Positions 30,928-40,999 of a stretch of 64,000 bases of DNA are shown one piece after another. Source of the DNA: Sweltsa coloradensis. Taxonomy: Eukaryota; Arthropoda; Insecta; Plecoptera; Chloroperlidae. Location: the NCBI GenBank assembly GCA_024449915.1, contig JAMZAV010007106.1:1-64000 (forward strand), given 5' to 3'. The position numbers and the translations under genes are program-made. Below the pieces are notes generated by a model, which was not told where the DNA came from, did not search any database, and saw only the letters and a list, made by a program, of their open reading frames with translations. How positions within the stretch are numbered: position 1 is the first letter of the stretch; every line of letters starts with the position of its first letter.

Positions 30928-33018
30928 TTAGATTACCCTAGGTGGTTTGAGTGGTTGGATGAATACCTCCTCCTGCTCCGTCGTTTCCTCGATTATATGG
31001 TGCATGGTTGCCCAAGTTGACCTAGAGGGGCGGTCTGCTATGTTCATTGCTGTTGGAATCCACTCAGTTGTCCAGAGGTGTTGTGGGAATTCCCTGAAGA
31101 TTGACCACATTAGTCGGCGGCTTTCTGGGTGATGGAAGAGGGCCCCTGTGCCCGTTCGGAGACTGTAGACTGCGCTTGTGTTATCCATCCTGAGTGTGAA
31201 GTATGTTGGGTGCTCCGCTTCTGTCATTCCCCAGTATAACGCCATCAAACCCGCCACTCCCTCTGCTCTGTTTATTTCGAGCCTTTCCTCGAAACATTGG
31301 GCCCAAGCTTCGTTGGTCTCGGGGTTCACTGCCGCCACTGAATTCGGCGTAGCATCAGAGTAGAGGAGAACCTTCGTTGGGGGCGGCCTCATTGGTCTTG
31401 GTGCTTGCGGGTTGTCATTTTGCAAGAATTCCAGAATGTAGTCGGTGTTCTTGGTCCTCAGTTCGTTTGCTACGTAGAGTGGCCATCGTAGGCCGAATGC
31501 TAGCCATTGAACGTAGCCAACTATTCTTTCCATGTCTTTTGGAGATGCGTTAGGCACCTGCCGCACCCACTCCATTAGTTTAGTGATGGATCCGAGTGTG
31601 GCCGCCAGTGTTCCTTCTGGAATGTTTATGGTAAATCCGAGATAGGGCAGGATAACACAGGGTTCCAAGATGCTTTTGTCATTAAGTGTGAAACCCATAC
31701 GGCGGATAAGGTGAGTCACTCGTCGCAGACGGTCCATACTTTCGCATGCAAAGAGCCAGTCGTCCAAATAGCACACGCCAAACACGTTTATATTCTCTGC
31801 TAAAGATGCAATCACCGTTTCTCATGTTCGCTGCATAATATAGGGCGACAGCGCGTGGCCCATAGGCATACGCGTGAAACAGTATGACACATTGTTATAA
31901 CGTAGCCCATGAAATTGCTGTGTTTTTCGCTCACTTAACCCGATTTGATAAAAACCCGATTTAAGGTCTAGTTTTATCGCATACCAGTGCGGACGGAGCA
32001 TCTGGATAGCCTGGGCTGCCGAGCGAAGCGAAAATTTCGGCGAGTTTATGAAAGGAGTCCATAACGAATAATCTTGAATAATTCTCATCTTCTTGTTTGC
32101 TTTCGGCACTATTATCCACTTGGGTGCGTTTACACACCTTTTCTCTATCAACATACCGTTTTCTAGGAGGTCAGCAACAATGGTGTCCATGGCTGGAGAG
32201 GTAGGAGTCGTATGAAATATGTTAGGAGCCCCTGCGGGCCTAGGAATGTCTACCCCGTTGGTCGTAATCCTGTGGAGCCACGTTTGATTTTTGTTGAGTC
32301 CCAAGTTGAGGGGAGGCACTTTGTGGACTGCAATGGAAGAGTATGTCAACTCGTGTTGTGGAATATAATCACGTTGAAGGAGGTCTGGCATATGAGGGCC
32401 GTGCTGTTTAGTCAAGATGAAGCCTGATGGACCATCGTCTTCCTCGTCCTGGTCTTGCTCGTCGTCCGATGGTTCGCTGGGGTTGTCATCGTCCGATTGT
32501 TGAGATTGGTCTGATCTGCGGCTTTCCGTGTCTGAGCAATCCTCGCCTCCTTCTTCGTCTTCATTTCCCATGGCATCCCACCCCGACCTTTGACGCTCTA
32601 CACGCCGGAACGGAGGGCCCTCCGGGACATCTATGATGTACCGGCGGTCCCCGTCCCGGACCGTGTAGGGCGTAAAATCGACTAAATCGTCCACTACTTG
32701 CTGGATGTTTTGTCGGGTGTGAAAAATTAAGAGTTCTTGTAGTTCTCTTACTTGCTCATGGTATTGTTGGACGTCCAAGGGTGAGCGGGCGTCCAGGAAT
32801 GCCCAATCGTCTTCATCTTGTTGCTCTTCGTCTTGCATCCATATCTCTTCTTCGTGGTCCCAGGGAATACCCTCGTCCCAGAGTTCACCTGCCGGCGGGG
32901 CTGGTGGAATCCCAGGGGCGTCCTGGGATTCGTCGCTTGACGCCAGGTCATCGGCCCCGGCCTTGCCAAGCTGGCGACGAACATCCCGCGCACGATGTCG
33001 TGGGCGGTGTTTCGCCAT
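30928..33018 (-). CDS. Acidic region-RT-RNase H polyprotein, one in-frame TGA
   Basis: A single frame runs 697 codons from ATG (33018) to TAA (30928), broken only by TGA at 31824-31822. Residues 1-215: basic start (RPRHRARDVRRQLG), then very acidic, Ser-rich, probably disordered. RT, about 230-505: KWIIVPKANKKMRIIQDYS, YAIKLDLKSGFYQIGL (first Asp), FTRMPMGHALSPY, then after the TGA VCYLDDWLFA (catalytic DD). RNase H, about 550-680: LLYSDATPNS (Asp), EINRAEGVAGLMALY (Glu), LRMDNTSAVYSLRTG (Asp), NIADRPSR (last Asp). All catalytic residues are present. It should copy RNA into DNA. How it integrates is not evident. Confidence 0.85.
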
Positions 33019-33220
33019 CTTTAGACTGGATCTCCGATGCGTCCAAGATATATCCTAACCGAGCACTTTATACTTCCGAAACTAACACTGAAGTTGTTGT
33101 GGTTCTATACCTTCCGCAGGCTCACCATTGACTGTGCCCCTCCCGCACATACACCCGGCTTATATAGCCTGTAGTGCTGTTCGGGAAGGGTACTGTCCGT
33201 GAGGACTACGGAGGGCATAG
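33019..33220 (-). promoter_or_regulatory. Candidate promoter/5' leader of the RT-RNase H element
   Basis: Upstream of the ATG at 33018 on the minus strand lie a 125-base leader, then GGCTATATAAGCC (33155-33167), 140 bases before the ATG. The spacing suits a TATA box with transcription starting near 33130-33145. The preceding arm can pair imperfectly with CGGGAGGGGCACAGTC at the leader start, so a weaker hairpin forms here too. It originates from the 3' end of the truncated upstream unit. Confidence 0.4.
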
Positions 33221-33315
33221 AAGCCGGGGCAACCAATGCCTCTTTTCCTTTAATTAAAAAAGTCGGGCGGCCCAGGTGGCCGATTGAACCCTGAACATGT
33301 GTGGGTGAGGCCCGT

Positions 33316-33615
33316 TTAAACTATTCTAGGTGGTTTGAGTGGTTGGATGAATACCTCTTCTTGCTCTGTTGTTTCTTCTAATTTGTGGTGCATTGTTGCC
33401 CAAGTTGATCGAGAGGGGCGGTCCGCTATGTTCAGCGCCGTCGGGATCCACTCGGTCGTCCATAGGTGCTGTGGAAATTCCCTGAAGAGCGACCACATCA
33501 GTCGTCGTCCCTCTGGGTGGTGGAAGAGGGCTCCCGTGCCTGTCCGAAGACTGTAGACTGCGCTTGTGTTGTCCATCCTGAGTGTGAAGTAAGTGGGGTG
33601 TTCTGCTTCTGTCAT
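33316..33615 (-). pseudogene. Second RNase H C-terminal copy (5'-truncated unit)
   Basis: This 99-codon open stretch repeats the end of the 30928-33018 protein with 7 residue changes, including the DNTSAVYS and NIADRPSR motifs. At the DNA level I count about 45 differences in 300 bases, so most are silent. It begins abruptly at 33615, where BEL/Pao sequence joins. Confidence 0.9.
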
Positions 33616-33850
33616 TAAATGTCATTTACCGATTAGGATTACTCAACAACACTACTACGCAGATGAGCTCCGCAGATTGTCCCGCAATCAAGCTGGATCG
33701 TCTAGTCTCGCGTCCCTGAGCCCAATCATCGACGCAGAAGGGCTCCTCAGGGTGGCCGGGAGGCTCCGCCACTCACTGCTGCCAGAAAAATCACGCCCAC
33801 CGAATTTTCTTCCCAAGCAAGCCCATTTCTCAGCACTCATCTGTAACACT
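33616..33850 (+). pseudogene. BEL/Pao pol fragment after the insertion (RNase H-integrase tether)
   Basis: The plus-strand frame reads HLPIRITQQHYYADELRRLS, SSLASLSPIIDAEGLLRVAG, RLRHSLLPEKSRPPNFLPK. This is the BEL/Pao segment that precedes the integrase zinc finger. About 100 residues expected between NPAD at 30680 and this point are missing, so insertion was accompanied or followed by deletion. The match ends near 33850, before integrase. Confidence 0.85.
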
Positions 33851-34250
33851 GCTCCTCGATACGTAACCGAAAAGGTGTTAAGAATTAAAAAGGGTTCTTT
33901 AGTTTGGGGGCGAAGCAGGTCATGCCCCTGGGGACAAAGGTTGATAACGGCAAGGGAGGTGGTGGTGGTTAAACTTCTTGAAAACACAAGTGGTAATATT
34001 CGAAACTCAAAACATATTTATTATTTAAATTTAGGAAATATTGATTGTAGAAAACTGGTACGATTACATTGTGAACTTGCTTGTAAGAAACTCGAATCTA
34101 GACTGTCGTCGATGCAAGGCGGTCAGCTCCACGTGCTGCAGCGCTTAGCAAAGCTTGCAGATCTCACGGATTGGGGTGCTGAGCTTGCTAATTTGCAATA
34201 CGTGTAACTTGTCGGGAACTCGAATCCACGGGAAAATATGAAGAAACTGA

Positions 34251-34511
34251 TTGTTGAAAATGTAAACTATGAAATATAAACTAAGTCGGGTCTGTATTAC
34301 AATGCCCTTCCCTTAGACAAAGCGTTATACCTTAAACAGGTATGACACTTTTTTGACTGCCTTGGTATCGAGTTGTTCCGTGAATTTTCTGGTATGAAAA
34401 CTTACAATGGTTACAATATCCAAACATAATTTATAAAATAACTTGACACTAATTTAAACATTGTTGAAAATAAAAACTATGAAATATAAACTAAGTCGGG
34501 TCTGTATTACA
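34251..34511 (+). repeat. Direct repeat pair of ~48 bp (possible LTR remnant)
   Basis: TGAAATATAAACTAAGTCGG with flanks at 34251-34300 recurs at 34463-34511, starting TTGTTGAAAAT and ending GGGTCTGTATTACA. It lies downstream of the BEL/Pao fragment but no LTR boundaries are visible. Confidence 0.65.
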
Positions 34512-34529
34512 CATCTGTGACTCGTTTCA

Positions 34530-36240
34530 CAAGATTTCACTCCATTCTGGTCCTCGGACAGTGCAATCCCCCAAACGTTTGTGATCCAAAACCCCTTTAA
34601 TTGGAAATTCGTAAATCTCCTCCGGGACTCCCCCAAACAGCGCTTAAAATAGTGCCCTCACTTGCACAAGTGGCAAATCTACCCCAAAAATGGCAACCCC
34701 AGAGTTCCGTACAACCTCCAGTGCCTTCAGGGCAAAAAGGCACTAAAATTGCGGGACCCTCCAAAAAATTTTCAACACAGGAAGGCTCCCGTAAAAGGGG
34801 CACCTACTTGTTGTAGAAATTGGGGCCGCTGTACATCTGGAAATGGTTTCTCCCCCCAACCAAATCTTCTTCAGCCATGGAAAATAGGTTAAAACCCCCT
34901 AGCACTTCCGGGGCATCTAACGGGTTGGGGACGCAACTTTTGGACCTGCCTCTCACACGCAAAGTAAGATTTTCTCCGCATCTGGAACCTCGTTCTGCCC
35001 TCAAGCCCAGTGGGAAAATACAATGGCACTTCACCCACCTTATGCCCCCAAAACCGGGAAAAAGGCATTCCTGGAAGCGTGGAATCACCAAGCTCTTACC
35101 CCGGGCCCCATTCTACATCCTAAACACGCGAAAATCCCGCCACTTATTCTAAAAGTCAGGGGGTTTCTGTTAAAAGCCGCCCCCCTTTGGGCCCTACGCT
35201 CAAACCACATACTGCACTGGCCCAGGCATTTGCCGGTCCCTTATCGCCCCGGCCGAACTCGACCGCAAAAAACACATCCACCCCTGTAAAATTTTGGCAC
35301 CCTCTTGAAGACAGCTCATAAAAAGCGTTCTGGCCCCGTTGGACCCGCGGTTCTAAAAACCCTCGGATGGGGGTTTGGGACCAAAAAACCCCAAGTTTAA
35401 CAAATGGGGCGGGATGGGATTGGGTGCGTCAACTTAACCACTTCCCTTTGGCCCAATAGGGCGCTATTAACCTTCGCCCTTTGGTCGCCGGCATTGGGTT
35501 GTGGGGCCCTATTGACTTAAAATCAGGCCTTCGTAATTACTAACCGTCCCCATACCTCGGGCCTGGAAAGAAGGCATCTCGTCGTCCCGTTTTCCCCTTT
35601 TTTTAATTCTCTACTAATCCTAAAACTCTCTTTTGCCCTTTTGCAAAAATTGGGCCTTAAGCAACCTCTTTGTCACTTCTCTTTGTTCTACGTCAGACTC
35701 GCCATGAAAATGTCACTTCATTTTGGTGGCCAGTATGTTTACGCCATATTCATATATCCCTCTCCGTTCATAATTCTGTTCATACACCTCACAATCCTCA
35801 CCCATAGGTGTCGTGCGCATTCTATTTTTCACATAGTGCCGACTATGCATTTTGTGTCGGCACCCGACTTGGATTAACGATCTACAAGCCACGAGTCGAT
35901 CTAGAACAATCAACGGTCTACTCGTCACGTACGCAAGTGTACTAAATGCTCCTCTCTCGCCTCGCCACGTACCCTACGTGCGTGTGCAACCTCTCAAAAC
36001 CTCTCGCCTCTCTCTGGGCAAACTCACGTGTGTTTCTTTATTTATTATTATTCATATTACTTTCTCAAAAGTGTAGTGCAAGTGCTACTAACATTCAGTG
36101 CCTATTAACGTGCCACTGCCGTGCCATCTCACCTGTTCCACCGTTTGCCAGTACGTCGACACGTCACCAACCGTCCGAAAACCCAAAGCAAGTCCAATCA
36201 AGTAAGTGATTAATAGCTCTTTTCACGGGCACTTCCCTTC
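34530..36240. other. Sequence of doubtful base quality, no gene recognised
   Basis: From about 34530 the sequence shows many short homopolymer runs (CCCC, AAAA, GGGG, TTTT) at a density unlike the flanks. Open frames here look translated from noise. See the REP1 copy at 36243-36440 for a direct test. Confidence 0.4.
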
Positions 36241-36242
36241 GT

Positions 36243-36440
36243 TGATTGGATATTGCTTTACGTCTCATATTTATGAAACTTGGCAAAATCGAAACGAAGG
36301 GAGGGACGTAAGGGATGACGCGGGGGGAAAAGGGGTGGAAAGGCCTGGGCTGGTCAAAACCAGCAAAAAGCATATGGGGGGAGGGCAGGGGTTCCCCCAC
36401 GTCGTGGTCTTCTCCGTCTGTGTCATCATCCTTCGTGTTA
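36243..36440 (-). repeat. REP1 copy 9, the only minus-strand copy
   Basis: GATTGGATATTGCTTTACGT through GTGTCATCATCC is the reverse complement of the REP1 3' two thirds. It has at least seven substitutions that make a base equal to its neighbour (for example GGACAAGG to GGAAAAGG and GCCACAAGC to GCAAAAAGC). Confidence 0.9.
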
Positions 36441-37050
36441 TATTTAACACACTTCCACTCAAAACCTACAGTCCACTCCCCTACTCATTACCTAGGGAGG
36501 TTCTAGAACCTTCAGCTAGAACTCTAGGTCGCGCTCGTAGACATACTCGCATTTGGCGTCTACACTTAACTATAAACTTGTTTCCAATTACATTTTTTTC
36601 TTTGAGGACATAAAACTTCATAATTATTTCATGGTAGGAGATTCGGAACAATCGATTTCGCCAGCAAGGAAAAAATAAAATTTAACTTACATTAATTTAA
36701 ATATGTCAACAACAATAAATGTTTTGTGGGCACTGACAACTCAGATAACTCTTAAGAACCCTTAAACATAAATAACTAACTAAGTTACTTCAAACATTCC
36801 TCCAGGCTTCTTTCATCGGCCTGAGGAAAGCCACGCCTTATGGCTGACTTACGTGTGTCGAGTTTGGGGAAGGCACAGAACTCTACTTTATTTGGTTGGC
36901 ACATAGCCAGATTGTCCCCTATGACAACCTTCTTGGGCCCTTTTGGGGCAGCTTTTTGTAGGGGAAAAGGCGATTTCGGGTCCCAGTTTTGCAGCCCTAA
37001 AAAAACCACTAACACCATGGATTAGGCAATATCTGCGACACTCCAGTATC
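36441..37050. other. spacer, no gene recognised
   Basis: The homopolymer-rich character continues to about 37000. No coding feature recognised. Confidence 0.35.
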
Positions 37051-37051
37051 G

Positions 37052-37850
37052 TCACGATAAACCTCACTGCACATATAGAATTACCAATCACAAACAATAA
37101 ATTACACCTCTCCGAGTTCATGTGATATTGTCATCAACACAATTTTGAAGAGTTTCAATGCACTTAACGTACAGCATCGATATGACCTTGCCGCCCCGCA
37201 CCTTTTGACTACCTCCTTCACTTACACACAGCACAGTCGCAGCCTCGCCTCGCAGTCGGTGTGTTGTTCTTGTTGCAGGCGGAGGTGTTTTGTCTCCGCT
37301 CTGCAGCCTGTTCGTGTCGAGCCTCCACAGAACACGGAGTTAGCTTCTGTCACTGCTGAATGTGTTAATTGACCAAGTCTTGGCTGTTATATTCTCGCAT
37401 CGTTCTCTTTAATATTTGTGAACTTCGGGAGATTGTCTGTTCTGTCCAGGCTGGGAGGTTTGTTCGCTGTTTATTCTGTACTGCTGTCAGGGAAGTGTTT
37501 GTTATGTTAGTGTTGGTCTCGGTCTGGTCTGTCTGTACAGCTTGATGTTTTGATGTTCGGAAAGTGTCAGGTTCTGTTCAGTTTGGGATGAGAGCCAAGT
37601 CACACAAAGGAGGTGCCCGGTTTCTGTGCTTGGGTTTTTGTTATACCGAATTCTCTGTGTATGTGTTGCAAATCACTCATTGTTTGAAGCACATGTTTGT
37701 GCATGTATGTGGCATTGTCTGTCAGTTGGGTATTAACGTACTTTCTATATTTGTTCCCTTATTAATCTGGCCTGCTTGTCCAGGAAGTGCTCGTTACGTC
37801 AGTGTTGTGCTCCGTCACACCCCAAGTTGTGACATCCAAATCTAACGTTT
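37052..37850 (+). repeat. REP2 copy C, left TIR plus internal sequence
   Basis: It starts TATCGTCACGATAAACCTCA and matches the left end at 59973 for about 95 bp, then has the REP2 core (GACCTTGCCGCCCCGCACCT) and a long T/G-rich internal part with repeated TTCTGTCCAGxCTGxxAGGTT. The right inverted end is not found. The internal part encodes no recognisable protein. Confidence 0.6.
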
Positions 37851-38117
37851 TCTTGACTGAAGCAGGATTGTTACGACTTTCCCCAGTCCAGTGAAACCCG
37901 GCGGGTTTTACCCAATAAAACTTGCTTGAAAATACCATAAAAACCAAGAGGCTATTCCAATACCTTGAATTTTAACCTCTGCTAGTCACTGTCTATTGAA
38001 CTCAGGGGGCCCATATATCCTCGCGTACTACGATCTACTATCTACGTTACATGCGCCGTGTTATAGCTAGTCCCTAATACATGTAAAATCCATGGATATG
38101 GTAACAACGAAAATATA

Positions 38118-38690
38118 GCATCGTACGATGAACCTCACTACATTTTATATTTCGCTTACAAACCCATTATAAAACATCGTGGAGTTCATGTGCTACCGTC
38201 ATCTAAACGATTTTAATAATTTAATGCATTTGACGTGCAAATCGATATGACCTCGCCGCCCCGCACCTTTTGATAGTACACAGTGCAGCGGCCCCGGGAG
38301 CCTTGCTCGCAGTCGGGTTTGGTTGTTCTTGTCACAGGCGGACGTGTTTGTCTCCTCTCTTCGTTCTGTTCTTGTTCGGACTCCACATGGCAGTAGTACA
38401 TGGCGTTGACTTCTGCTGAATATGATTAGTTTAATGTTTGTTACCTTGAAGAGGACGTCTGTTCTGTCCAGACTGAAAGGTTTTGTTCACTGCAAACTCT
38501 GCCTTGCTACTCGGTAAAGCGTTTGTGGTCTCAGTGTTGTGGTCTGTCAGTTCGGCACAGGTTGTACAGTTTATGTCTGGTCAGTGTTTAAGATTGTGTT
38601 CAGTGCAAGATAACAGCCTCGACACACCACGAGGGTCCTCGGTTTCCGTGCTGGGGTTTTTGTTTTGTCGAATTATACATTTAATTTATA
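38118..38690 (+). repeat. REP2 copy D
   Basis: It is collinear with copy C at a 1.07-kb offset: CGTACGATGAACCTCACTAC, GAGTTCATGTGCTACCGTCA, core GATATGACCTCGCCGCCCCG, then TTGTTCTTGTCACAGGCGGA and CTGTTCTGTCCAGACTGAAA. Copies C and D lie in tandem orientation. Confidence 0.65.
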
Positions 38691-39140
38691 TTTATACTTA
38701 TATTTCTATTACTTATGAATTGGCCACATGCAGCGTATTCAATTTCTTATTTTATTAGAAGTAAGTTTACTGAGCTAGGATTTATACTATTTAAAAGTAA
38801 AATTGAAGCAATGATAATGAATCAAATAGCAAAGAATGATTTTTACTATTTATTTGTGGGTCATTGTCTGTGTGTTTGTGTGATGTTAATTTATCTTCAT
38901 AAGTTCTTATTTATGATTTTTCTTTTTCTTTTTTTGTTATTGCTTTGATTATATATCATGTATTTTCCCAATGATGTGTTCTGCCTAGATTGTCTGGTTG
39001 CTGCCCCTTGGTGGAAAATTGCAACATAGTTAGTGTCCCGTATCATTGCCGTGATCAGTTTTTTTACTTGGAACAATTTAAAATAAAATTTTATATCTTT
39101 ATATAATTGTATATTAGGATTTATACTAAATTGTATTTAA

Positions 39141-39402
39141 GGGGCGTCGTCGGGGAACTTTCCCCCTTTCCCCTTTGACTACCTACCCGACGGCGACGAC
39201 AATGACAACACGGACGGATGACACAGACGGAGACGACCACGACGTGGGGGAACCTCTGCCCTCCCCATACGCTTGTGGCTGGTTCTGACCAGCACAGGCC
39301 TGTCCACTCCTTGTCCCCCCGCGTCATCCCTTACGTCCCTCCCTTCGTCTCGATTAGCCTAGTTGCATAAATATGAGACGTTAAGCAATATCCAATCCAA
39401 TT
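39141..39402 (+). repeat. REP1 copy 10, 5' truncated
   Basis: It starts at GGGGCGTCGTCGGGGAACTT and is complete to CAATATCCAATCCAATT. Quality resembles the copies in the first third of the window. Confidence 0.9.
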
Positions 39403-39573
39403 GAACACAAGAATGAAGATTCACGTTCGGTGGTTTCTTCCGCTAAAGTTTGATTACTCCCTGATTTACTGTTCCTGATTTTTGGCAAACCCCATACTCG
39501 TTTGAGTGGGATTGTATAATATATCAGTTTTTTCTTTTCGTTTTACTTTTTCAATTATTTTCTTTCTTTCTTT

Positions 39574-39871
39574 ATTAGAGGAGTTTTCCTCCCTGAAACT
39601 AATGGCGAGCTCTGGGTCGTCGTCGGGGACTTTCCTCTTCCCTTTGATTACCTCTCCGACGGCGACGACAATGACAACACGGACGGATGATTTCACGACG
39701 ACCACAACGTAGGGGAAACCCCAACCCTCCCCATATGCTTGTGGCTGGTTCTGACCAGCACAGGCCTGTCCACCCCTTGTTCCCCCGCGTCATCCCTCAC
39801 GTCCCTCCCTTCGTCTCGATTAGCCAAGTTGCATAAATATGAGACGTTAAGGAATATCGAATCCAATCCAA
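39574..39871 (+). repeat. REP1 copy 11, 5' truncated
   Basis: It starts within ATTAGAGGAGTTTTCCTCCC and ends GAATATCGAATCCAATCCAA. A segment around the ACGACCAC motif is altered. Confidence 0.9.
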
Positions 39872-40300
39872 TTTTTCCCCTTTCCCTTTTTTTTCCCCCA
39901 CGTTTTTATATTTTTTAAATTAATTAATTCGTTAATATCCTTTTTTTTTTGTTACCAAAATTGTGTTTTAAGCATTGTTGTTGTAATATTACTATTTCAA
40001 TATTTTCTTTAAATGCAGTTCACTGTTGTGTCTGCATCTATGTAATTAGATTTATTTAGTTGTCCTCCTTTTTAAATCAGTTTTTAATAACTGAATAGGA
40101 TAGGCGATAAATAAATAAATTTAAAAAAAGAAAAATAAGTTGACTGAGTATTTTTAACTCACTTGCCGTTCCAAACGCATGGTGGGGTTTTTAAAACTAT
40201 CATATTCGATCTTGCCAAGTCGCTCGCGACTTCGACTAGGTGGACTTGACTCACTTTACGACTCAATCATTTAAATTCGAAATAAATTTTCTCAGTTATT

Positions 40301-40541
40301 TCGTCGTCGGGGAACTCTCCCCTTCCCTTTGACTACCTCCCCGACGACAATGACAACACATACGGAGACGACCACGACGTGGGGGAACCCCTGCCCTCCC
40401 CATATGCTTGTGGCTGGTTCTGACCAGCACAGGCCTGTCCACCCCTTGTCCCCCCGCGTCATCCCTTACGTCCCTCCCTTCGTCTCGATTGGATTAGCCA
40501 AGTTGCATAAATATGAGACGTTAAGCAACATCCAATCCAAA
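40301..40541 (+). repeat. REP1 copy 12, 5' truncated
   Basis: It starts TCGTCGTCGGGGAACTCTCC and ends CAACATCCAATCCAA. A 25-base piece of the body is missing after CTCCCCGACG. Confidence 0.9.
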
Positions 40542-40771
40542 TTAAAGTGCACAATGTAGTAGTACATTTGAGGCAAAAAGAATGTCTATACATCATTTAA
40601 TTGGCCTACTATACTATTGAATATGGCTGCACATGACTGCCTTTACTATGCACTGACATCTAAAAATATAGCCTGCCTTATAGGGCCACGTGCATAAATT
40701 CATTTTTTGTCAACTTACTAATCAAAAATTAACAAGGACAAAATCCAAAGAATTGTACTGCACGTTTTCAC

Positions 40772-40992
40772 TTTCCAACAATGGCAGAAACTCTGATTGG
40801 ATCTAATTTTGGGTTTTGGGATATTTATTCGAGCAAAATTTGCTGCCAGTCCTGTCAGAGATGATTGCCCTATCTCTTCCCTAGTGAGCAGCACTCCCAT
40901 TAGGTCGCATGTCAATTTTGGTCCAAATTTTGTATTGCAATGAAGCAATTTCTCCTTGGAGACGAACACTCCAGTCCCAGCAGTTCCACAGT
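40772..40992 (-). CDS. BEN-domain-like exon
   Basis: After a fair acceptor (GAACATTCCAG at 40993) the minus strand reads PDCGTAGTGVFVSKEKL, then LTCDLMGVLLTREEIGQSSL, TGLAANFARI and, with one frameshift near 40808, PKPKLDPIRVSAIVGK. L-M-x-V-x-x-T-R-E-E then KPKLDPxRVxAI is how BEN domains end in many animal and transposon proteins, which bind DNA. A weak donor (GGAAA/GTGAAA) follows. It is not collinear with the BEN-type N-terminal exon at 19.6 kb, which would need the opposite order, so they are separate fragments. Confidence 0.5.
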
Positions 40993-40999
40993 CTGGAAT

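Larger units (their letters stand above)
30683..33616 (-). mobile_element. Integrase-less RT-RNase H retroelement, 1.2-unit tandem with terminal hairpin, unassigned family
   Basis: The minus-strand element consists of a 5'-truncated unit (33616-33146) and a complete unit (33145-30758), with an exact 2388-bp period. It ends in an inverted repeat. The full unit holds one ORF (33018-30928) with acidic N terminus, RT (YLDD) and RNase H. No protease, integrase, tyrosine recombinase or endonuclease is seen. The insertion interrupts BEL/Pao pol, whose sequence resumes at 33616. A tetramer AAAT lies at both edges but is too short to call a duplication. Partial tandem copies and snap-back ends recall Penelope-like elements. 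The RT-RNase H type recalls DIRS-like elements and, at family level only, the hepadnavirus group, which also lacks integrase. I cannot assign it. Confidence 0.8.

Noticed and set aside
34597..35152. Overlapping frames of 70-110 codons on both strands
   Set aside because: They are Pro/Lys/Gly-rich text from homopolymer runs in a block of doubtful base quality. No family match.
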